In this document: piece after piece, positions 15,201 to 25,704 of the stretch | Layout of the letters: every line of letters starts with the position of its first letter | Numbering within the stretch: position 1 is the stretch's first letter | Source: Cololabis saira | Taxonomy: Eukaryota; Chordata; Actinopteri; Beloniformes; Belonidae | Direction of reading: 5' to 3' | DNA: 64,000 nucleotides | Assembly: GCF_033807715.1 (NCBI RefSeq) | Contig: NC_084601.1 | Coordinates: 15,492,690 to 15,556,689 of the forward strand | The notes under the pieces: model-generated | The model's database searches: none | What the model saw: the letters and a program-made list of their open reading frames with translations, nothing else | Told to the model about the DNA's origin: nothing | Position numbers and translations under genes: made by a program

Positions 15201-16827
15201 TTTCCAAGACTACAGGAGGCAGGATAACAAAAATCCAGAACCCTTGACTCAGAGGATTATACAGTTTGATAAAATAACTCCAGTTTAAAAAAAAAAAGTC
15301 CATGTGTAAGATTTTATACCCAATTAAATCATTAAAACAATTAAGCAGTTTTGAGAAAAGTAACTATAATAACTAATTATACTCAAATGTATTTAACCGC
15401 CATATTTTAATGATTAAGATGATTCATCTTTCTTCCACATAAATATATTTTAAATACGGATAATCCATTGCCAAAGTTCATTTTTCTGAAAAAGTTTCCT
15501 CGTTTCAAGAGAGAAAAAGTTGCAGAGGAGCAGTTTAGCGGCGTTGACGGATGCCAGCGTCGGCTTCAACAAGCTCCTACAAGCCGGAGGATGACGTTCA
15601 AGCTGTCAGCAAATGACACCCTGAAAAACCTCCACTGAGTTGATGTGGTATGGATATGATTAGAGTGGTGCTGAGACTCGGCCTAAGAGGGTAATTAACT
15701 GAGGACCATAAGATCTCACAAACAAGCAACATTAGCCTGGATGCTTATACTCCCATAGCAGTTAGACTCCTTTTTTGCTTTCATTGTGCCGATAGCCGAC
15801 TTTCCCAGCACTGGGAAAAGACACAATGAAAGGTTTTTAGGGCCTTTTTTTAAAGCCATCGTGCGTTAGCAATGTGGCAGCCCACCATGGGCACACAGAC
15901 ACAAATTCAGGCATTCTGGGTAATTACTGCTAACGACCCTGCCACTTGTTAGCCAGACCTCCTATTTTTGCCATGGTTGTGCCAACACCCCGAACCTGTG
16001 ACATCAGAGCTTGTTTTGTTGTGGGTCAACTTCGCATGCGGACGCTTTTAATGACAGCAGACAGTGGTAGGAGTGTGTGCGCACAAGCAAGCGCTGGCAT
16101 TTGTAAAGAGCCAGAGGCCAAGTTAATACGACTGCGTCTATGCGAGAGGGCATTTTGTGTGTGTTTGGGGGTAAGATGTTTAAAATTTGACAAACTGCAC
16201 GTGAGTCTGAAGCCAAGAAAATGCTCAAAGTGGAAGAGTGAAAGCCAGCACCATGAGAAAACAAGAAAGTGACTTTTTTTTTTTTTTTTTTTAAACGCTC
16301 CCTTTTTAAAAAAAGATTGTGACTGCAAATGAGATCCCACAATTCCCTGCCAAACCTCTGCTGACGCACACAACATAGAAGCAGACACTTGTGTAAAATA
16401 TGCCATCTCACACAAAGGGATTTATTTCACGTAAAAAGCAATGCTACATTAAAAATAAATACTGAAACCACAAAAGAAGAGTACAGAAGATCATAGTCTG
16501 TATGTCCTCTGTTCCCCCTCATAGAGTTTCTTTCTCACACAGACACACACACACACACACCACCCTGTTTGGGTAGGGTGCCATCTCCTGGTTGAGCAAA
16601 GCGTGTAACCTCACATGCCACCCAGAGATGGGGACCGTGGGGGTGCAGTGATTTGATCTCTGAAATTTTCCATCGAGTGGTCCCACACAGGAGCAGTGTT
16701 TCATGACACATCTGGCTCGGCTGTCAAGTTTCATTCACTTGCGTAGAGCAGACGAAATAAAAGATTTCCCCTTCGTAATGACCAACAGTGATTCCTTATG
16801 CGTGATAGCCTGCATGCATACATACAA

Positions 16828-16897
<70 letters not shown>

Positions 16898-17058
16898 TCT
16901 TGAGGTGACACAGAATGGGCAGTTGCAGAACGTGGACATGTGAAATAGGAGTGCCTGCAGACTCAGAGACCAAAGGAAGCAGGTAAATCATTGGTCATCT
17001 CAAGCTAGTAAATGAGGTTTAGTTAGAAGACTGGAAAGAACGAACCTTCACAGAGGAC

Positions 17059-17096
<38 letters not shown>

Positions 17097-20000
17097 TATC
17101 GTATGTAAACAATACATGCGCGATGAGAGTAGCAGGCTTGGGGCTCTGATCTTCCGTCGGTCTGTTCTGCAGACGCCAGCTAGTAAACACACAAAAATGG
17201 GCTAAGTCTGTGTTTGTATGGAAGGGGGCAGGAAGTACAGCGCACGTTGTGCACAAATTAAAGATTGAGCAGGAAAATATGAACACAGATTACTGTATGC
17301 AGAGTTACCAATCCGACATGGAGGAGTGCCAGCATGCAGAAAAATTTTAACTTGAAATCAAAATTGCTGTGTGTGTGAGTGTGAAAAGAGAAAGATGGAG
17401 AAGGGAAGAGAGATGGACAGTTTTACTGCAATGTATCTCCTTCATGTCTTATCTCCCTCCTCTCGTCTCCTGTTCTCCATGTGAGGGCAGTTTCTCTCTT
17501 TTTTATGACTCTTTATCTGACATGAAAGGCACTAACATGGGATACCCGCCATTACGGCTCCATCAACATGAAAAGTCCTGACATGAGATTCTCCACTTCG
17601 GGCTCAGCCCATTAAGGACGACTGGTGATCCTGTGCTCTGTCAAGAAGCCGTCAAAAGCAGACAGCACCAACATAATGAGGACTTAAAACCTTAACCTTG
17701 CCTTTAAGACCCCCGGTCAAATGCAGCAATAAAAAAACCTCATGAGGGCACCTACTGGCTGGCCCGCTCAGTAATTACAACCTGTGTCCGACCACTAACC
17801 CAAAAGGTCCTATAGTTTAGAAACACAAAAGAGTGTAAGACAGTTCATGTAAAGGGTCATAGGTCTAACACACGATGGTGACTTATTTTCCAAATGGTCA
17901 AATTAGCAGTGAAATCCTGACTTTGTTACTCTTTTAGAACCTTCTTTCATGTCAAGAGTAACAATGCTGTTTGAAAAGAGAGAAATAGTTGCATACTATT
18001 AACAGAAAGGAGCCATGTTATATTTTACTCATCTTGATATTTAGTGCCAATCACTTTGAAAACCAGACGGACTGTGAAGTCAAATATTTTGGAGTGTCTG
18101 TCACTGCACTATTACAACCAAAGAGGCAAACCAGAGCTAGCGTTCTGGAAAATTGAAATTTTTAAGTGCGATACTTCTCTCAACAATTTCAGAGCCTCCA
18201 TAAAATACAGCACAAGAACATCATAAAGCATGTGAAACTGAAAAAAAATTGATTGCTTAGAAAAATACTTTGCCTATACTGAAATTTATGCCTGTAAAGT
18301 CTCCAGAAACTGCATGATTTTGCGCCATTGCAAACAAAAGAGGCCATTTTCGGTACACATAAAAGCAGCCACAGAGCAATCCATTTTCACATTTTTGTTT
18401 ACCACAGCATATGCTGATGATGCAATCCTGCATCCCTCCACATCAGGCCGTAGCCTACGACTCAGGAGTCATCGTATAGTCTTATACCATCCTACATGTC
18501 TTAAACAAGATAAAGCAGATTCAAGTCGTGCAGTGTGAAATATCATGATCTTATAAAAGTTCAGAAATCATGTGGTATATAGGAGCCTTAGCATGTAGAA
18601 AACCAGTTGGCACTGAGGCTAAAAAGAAGACACTGAAAAGGTTGTGTTGTGCTTCTCTGGATAAACTCTTATTTAAGGCGAACTGAGGCAAAGTGGACAA
18701 ATGCTCCTGTTTAACATCATAATAAAAGAACAAACAAAAAAAACAGTCTTTCTTTTAGTAACCATCATAATGAGTCCTCACGATAAAAATGAAAGCGACC
18801 AGCTGACTTACTTTCAACACACAGCTCAAAAAACAGCTTGTGTGATATATGATATGTGTGTGTGTATTAGGGCTGTCAAAGTTAACGCTGACAATTTTTT
18901 AAACGCGCAGGATTAAAAAAAAAAAAAAAAAAAAAAAAAGTGCATTCTAAAAGTTCTGGCCGTCAACGGCACCCGTAGCTGGAGGAAAAGTCTGGTGAAC
19001 TGAAAGATGGAGAATGAAAAAGGGACTTTTGAACAGCAAGATCACTTTCAAAAAGATGCCAGAGGGTTCGTTGGACAAGACTAAAGTTATTTGCATGTAC
19101 TGTTGTTTGAAATGAATTACCATCGAAGTACGTCGAGTCTTAAATACCACTTGCAGCCAAACACGGCCGATGCAGAGAGCGCAGCGCAGCGCAGCCGCCC
19201 CCCTCCCCCTCGTCAAAAGCAGACAACGCTGGATAGATGTGAGGGAAGGAGGTTCCTCACCTGAATACATTAGATTAGCAAAGAGAGATCTGTTCCAAAG
19301 AATCTGAAGTATCAGCTTATTATAGCCTAACTTCACTTTATAGGTTGAGTTACACTCCCTGCTGTTACATGTGCACTTTATTTGTGATTTTTTTTTTGTA
19401 TTCCCCCTGTTTTGATCCCACTTAGGAGAAGGGGATATTTTTTGAGCCTTTTATTTTCCTCCATATGAGGTTAGACATAATAATTACATGGAACATTTTA
19501 CTGACCAGTGTAAAGTGTAAAGTGTAAAGTTGGGGATTACAATGTGTTTGTATTTTGTGAAGGAATGTTACATTCAGGTCAAAAGCTTTTTTTGTGAAAA
19601 ATTGAATAAACATTGCCATAAAGCAAACATATTTGCCCTTTCTCATGTTGTTAACAGTAATAAAAACATTAAAAAAAAATACCTTAAGGTAATTTAGAAC
19701 AGCAAAAAATGTGTGAATAAATGTGCGATTAATTGTGAGTTAACTGTGGACAACATGCGATTAAAAAAATTAATCGTTTGACAGCCCTAATATATATATA
19801 TAGGCAATAAAAAAATCTTTAAAAGTGTATAATTGTTAGTTCTGTCAAGCGATTAAAAAAAACAAAAAAAAACAAGCGATTAATTAAGATCTGTAATTAA
19901 TCTAATTACGGTACTCTCTTTTTAAATCTCACCTAAAAATTGCTGAGAAATTTCCTTTGAATTCATTACATTATTGTGGCAAATCAAAAGACATAACAAA

Positions 20001-23000
20001 CAAATGTGGTTTTATGAAGTAATTTATACATTTTTTTAATAGACTTGAACAGTCAGTCCTCGTCATTTACATCCGCTTGGCAAGAAGTAAGAGTAGAGTG
20101 CCATTTTACATGTTTATAATAAACATGAGCCATAAAAAGTTACCCCATTGTATATTTTCTTCATTATTGCTACTTCTATATAGGCACACAACAGTATCTA
20201 ACCATTTTATGTATCAAGTGTTTACAACAAAATACAAACAGCCCTTTACTGCTGATACGGAACAAAACGCGTAGCTACGAATGACAGATTTTCCAAGACT
20301 ACAGGAGGCAGGATAACAAGAATCCCGAACCCTTGACTCAGAGGATTATACAGTTTGATAAAATAACTCCAGTTTTAAAAAAAAGTCCATGTGTAAGATT
20401 TTATACCCAATTAAATCATTAAAACAATTAAGCAGTTTTGAGAAAAGTTTTGAGTCCTCGTCATTTACATCCGCTTGGCAAGAACATTCGCCAGCCTCTC
20501 TGACGCAGATGTGCGCATGCGCGGCTGCTCTCCTCGAGTCTAGTTTGGTGAAGAGCATTGCTGTGGTAACATCGTTGCTGTGGTAACATCGTTGCTGTGG
20601 TAACATCGTTGCTGTGGTAACATCGTTGCTGTGGTAACATCGTTGCTGTGGTAACATCGTTGCTGTGGCAACATCGTTGCTGCTAATGTTAGCTGTGGCT
20701 GCGCTCGCGACCGGGTGCTTTGTGTTTATGTGGCTAAACTTGAGCTGCTTCGTGGTGAGAAAAGTCCTTTACACAAAGACATATCACTCTACCTTTATCA
20801 ATGGTGCCGTCAGGGCCTTTTTTTAAAATGTAAATTTCCCATTCACTGGACCGACAACTTTCACATGCTCCTCCATTTTCCAGGGACAGCTAATCAGTGT
20901 CCACTTCAAGTTGAGACTGCCCGTTGTTTTCCAGCCACAACTCAAGCACAAGAAACCCACTGCACAAACACAGATTTCATAATAAAAGGCAACTCGCAAA
21001 CAGAAAAAGTGAAGTTAGAGATTAAAAAATAGATTAAGCGATTTAAAAAAAAAAAACAATGCGCTAAATATGCCTGTAATTAATTAATCGCAATTAACAC
21101 GCTAATTTGACACTAATAGTTGTGCCTGAAAAATTTCAATCTTAAAATCAAACTTACTGATATGAAACAGCTTCAAAGAACACCAAAATCACAATGCTTA
21201 ACAGAACATTACAAAACACTGAAGTTCAGTGTTTAAGGAACTGTATTGTTGACAGTCCCCCCCAAAAAAGCCCTCTTAATTGTTGACTTTCAAGTCATCT
21301 TCTGAAGTAAAACTGTAACTGTATTTTAATTTAGAAAAATGTCTCATGTTTTAGCTGGAATAAATGCTCTCATGTTCTTGCATGGTAGGAAAAAACAAAA
21401 ACAACAAACAAAAAGACCCCGACCCACAGCTCTACATTACACCAGGTGCAGTATAGAAGGCTTTTGGACATCAGCATCTCCCGCTGTAGATTTGATCTGC
21501 CTGGAGTGGGAGGCTCAGGGTAGGTCAGCAAAAACACGTTTGTCTGTGTGACAGATGCTCAACTGATCCACTGCTGGTAGCTCAACTTAAAAATCAGCCA
21601 CCCAGCTGCAGCACCTGGATCATCTTTTCACAGATAGCTGCTGTTTGCAACTTAGTGACTCTGGAAGGACAGCACAGTTTCCAATTAAAGAAGGACTCTT
21701 ACACACAAGAGAAGAAACTCGTCTGATATGTCCAAACTTTAAACAGGCAGTACCTCTAAGATGTGCAAAAATCCAATGAAGAAAGAGGAGGATGCAATCC
21801 CCAATACCACAGAACTGATCTTAGATATGCTTCAACAAAAAGGGAGGACCCATGTGGACTAGAAATGCAACATCAAGCTTCCATGACAAACTGCTATGAT
21901 GGCTAGAGTTTACAAAGTTGCAAACAAAGCCTTAGGTGGTTATCCTGAGAAATCTTGAGATTTATTCTGATATCAAACAATATATTTGTCACAGAGTAAC
22001 TTGGTTATTTCAGCATGACAACACTAAACTGAAGTGTGTAGAGAGTATAGCAGCAAGATTCTGTAATAACAGCTTGTGTTAAGCTGGCCAGCAAGCTGGC
22101 CAGACTTGCCAACACTGAAAACATCTGGAGCATTATCAAATACAAAACACAACAAAAGAGACCTTGAACTGAAGCTGAAATCCTGTATTACACATGAACC
22201 CAAAACCTAAATTTACTGTCGACTATACATACTATACATGGAACTACAGCAATTATTCTCTCCATTTGCCAAACAAAGATAGTTGTCGAAAGAAGAGGTT
22301 ATGCAATGAGTTCATGAACACATGCCCTAACTTTCGTTTTTTTTAACTTTCTGCTGACAATTTTAAAATTACAATAAATAAGACATAATTTAGTTCCACT
22401 CTCTAATGTCAGAACTGTACTATTTAAAAAAAAATGTGCAAGATAAATGATTGCTTTCTTTTTTCAATGTGTTACACTGCATTCGGTATTTATGTTGAAA
22501 CACAAATATGAACAAGTACATACATGGAGAGAGAGAGAGAGACTTAGCAGAGACGAGATTCTTATTACTTGTTTAGTTGACACCTTACCCCCTGACACTG
22601 GAGCATCCATGAAAACAGCACCCATCTTCTCTGCAGCTACAGCCATTTCTTTGGAGACAGCAGGATCAATGGTCGATGAGTCGATCAATAGGGTCCCCTT
22701 TTTCACTTTTCTGAAAATGGGCACACAAAATACATGAAGTGTACCTTTGCTTACCCAGTACATTTTTGTTTCTATGTTAGAACTGTTGCATGTGTGGATA
22801 AGGATTGCTTAATTGTCAGAAGTCATAATTAGTAGCCATACAAAAATCTGCTTACTTGAGGATACCATTTGGACCCGTGTAGACTTCTATAACATTTGGA
22901 CTAGAGGGCAGCATTGTGATGATACGGTCTGCTTTCTCTGCAACCTCTGCAGGGGAATCCACTACCTGGACATCAGAGTCATCATTTATGCAAAGGAAAT

Positions 23001-25670
23001 ACATTTCATTATTAAAACAAATAGGGCTGCAACGATTAGTCGACGTAATCGATGACGTCGACAACAAAAATTCGTCGTCACGGAAACACAAGCGTCGACG
23101 CGTCGTGTTATTGTTTTTGAAATTCACATGCCGGCGACTCATGCTCATCTGTAACTGCACTGCACTCCAGGATGTGCAGGGGGCAGTAGCGCTCGCGGTT
23201 TATATCCCGCAAGCAAACCTATGACGAAACCACAGAAGAAGAATGCACCCAGCATGGCAGGAAGAACTGAAGATGACGCCCAAAAACTTCGTCCCAAAAC
23301 GTCCACAGTTTGGGAACATTTTAACGAAAACAAGCCAACAAAGCAAGTTAAGTGCAAGCTATGTGACGCCCAGCTTTCATACCATGGAAGCACGACGGCG
23401 ATGCATGAGCATCTGAAACGCCGACACCCCGGAGCCGTAACACCTACACGTGCCGCAGAAAGGTGAGTTCACAAATAACTTTGATATTTCGGAGATATTT
23501 TAAAACGACGAATGCTTGTTTGTTAATTAATCACCAGCCGTTACCAGAGCGCTATTTACTTACGTTAATGCATATTTTATGGCAGTAATCAATGAATTAC
23601 AGGCGTTAAGCCTGACTTATGGTTCTGCGTTAAATCGACGCAGAGCTACGGCGTAGGGTACGCGGCGACGCACAACGTACGGTGCGCGTCGCCGCGTACC
23701 CTACGCCGTAGCCTCTCCGTTGGTGTAAGGCGGAACCATAAATCAGCCTTTTATACTGAATTGTAAACCTCGTGCGCTTATCAACTGTGTGATTTGGAGC
23801 ATATTAGTTTAATATTTAAGATATTTCACAACTAAGAAATCTGTGATTTGTTTCAGGTATTTAATTTTGAAAAATTATAATTTGAATTGTGAAGTAATAT
23901 GACTCGTTTTATTCTCTTTGTTTTAGTAGTTTTAAGCAGAGGCGTGTAGATGAGTTTGTCATGAGAAGAGGTTCATGCACCCCCCAAATGGCTACAGTCC
24001 TGACACAGAGCATCCTTAACATGATTGTGACCGACATGAGACCAATAGCCATGGTTGAAGATGATGGCTTCAAGCAGATGATCCAGACCTTTCATCCAGG
24101 CTACACCTTGCCATCCAGAACTCATTTTACCAAACTGATTGGTTGATTTAAAACCAATTACCTCCTCAACCTGCAAGGCAGGCTACCTGCACCTTTTTTT
24201 TGATACTTCTTGTAAAGAGTTTTTGTTTACTACCTTGCACTTTAAGTTTGTACAATTAATTATTTTTGTTGTGGTCAAAGTGGTATTTTAAATTGAAAAA
24301 TATATTTTACTTTTATGGGCTTATTTGCTTTAAGTAAAAGCAATTCCTTGGTTGATTTAAAACCAATTACCTCCTCAACCTGCAAGGCAGGCTACCTGCA
24401 CCTTTTTTTTGATACTTCTTGATAAAGAGTTTTTGTTTACTACCTTGCACTTTAAGTTTGTAAATTGTACAACTTTAAGTTTGTACAATTTAATTATTTT
24501 TGTTGTGTGGTATTTTACATTGAAAAATAAATAAACTATATTGCAGGTAAATGTTTTATGTCATTATTATTTATATATTTGTTAAAAAGCATGCTATCGG
24601 AGTACAACAGGATTTTAAGTAAGTTATGTTAAACAGAAGTCTAAAATAGGTGTTTATAAATAAAGAAGATAATCGTGATTAATCGAAAAAATAATCGATA
24701 GATTAGTCGACAACAAAAATAATCGTTAGTTGCAGCCCTAAAAACAAATGCTCCAAGAACTGCTGGGAGTTTTACCTGGGCACCCGTGTCTTGCAGGTCC
24801 TTGCAAGACTCTGGGAAGACGTCAGTGGCAATGATAGGGTAACCATTTTTTAGCAGGTTTTTGGCCATGGGAGTACCCATATTTCCCAAACCGATAAACC
24901 CCACCGGTGTTTTTGAGGCCATTGATCGTGTTGACACTGATGGACGAAAAGAAAATAATGGCATTGTTGATTTTAAGTTATTTTGAAGGTTTGTCAATCA
25001 AGACTTTTTCCTCACAAGTTTCAACTATTAAATACAAAAATGCTGCATTTCTTCCAGCTAACTTACATATACACAATTATACATAAAAATAAATATGAAT
25101 TATATAGCATTATAACACCTTATAAACTGAATTTGATATCTGATGGTGTTTCACTCTTTTAGAACGTGTTGAGATAGATTGGTGTAAAATACACACATAA
25201 TACCACCAATAAGAACATAGAACAAAGACGAAAATGCAAGAAAAGACATTAAAATATGTTTCCTTGAGGAAATGCATGAATTAAATGAATAAAGCACATC
25301 TTTATGTTGTTACGTACTTTTAATAAATCTGGCAACGCTATTAACAACTTCTGCCTCAAAACAACATCCATACCGATTTAAATTATTAAAAAAAAAAAAA
25401 AAAAAAAAAAAGTTTGAAATTGGAAGCAAACCAGACAAACTAAAATAATATAAAATTTGGATAAAGATGCCAAAACAGAGAGCTTAGCAAATATGGTTCG
25501 GCCACACTAATACTTTCATAAATACTGCTATGATACTGCCCAAAATATACCAGTAAAATCTAATTTGCTCAAGCATGCATTATTTTGAGGAAACAATGAC
25601 ACATACAAACATGAATTTCTAATGGCATGAAATAAAATAGTTTAACAGATACTCATTTCAAGTATACATA

Positions 25671-25704
<34 letters not shown>

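Larger units (their letters stand above)
19837..21115. mobile_element. hAT element, 1279 bp, related to the preceding one, with inserted host block
   Basis: The left end is TAGTTCTGTCAAGCGATTAA and the right end TTAACACGCTAATTTGACAC followed by TA. Target duplications ATAATTGT (19829-19836) and ATAGTTGT (21116-21123) match at 7 of 8 bases. It lies 47 bp from its relative. It contains an inserted copy of host intron sequence (about 20087-20453) and a 17-bp minisatellite. Confidence 0.8.
6541..22588 (-). other. hibadh intron 4 (16 kb)
   Basis: This intron contains the hAT elements listed separately, a duplicated 370-bp block (14999-15368 and 20093-20450), AT/AC and CA microsatellites and a DDE transposase remnant near 21700-22170. 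GC-balanced, low-repeat blocks at 7660-7870, 15580-15960 and 17560-17800 look like possible conserved non-coding sequence. No exon is supported. Confidence 0.7.
23022..24740 (+). mobile_element. hAT (ZBED-type) element, 1719 bp, internally deleted
   Basis: The left end is TAGGGCTGCAACGATTAGTC and the right end AATCGTTAGTTGCAGCCCTA. Perfect 8-bp target duplications AAAACAAA lie at 23014-23021 and 24741-24748. It carries two exons of a truncated transposase with a BED finger, a nested palindromic MITE (about 23609-23750) and a direct duplication of about 120 bp (24142-24260 and 24349-24470). It makes up nearly all of hibadh intron 2. Confidence 0.92.
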
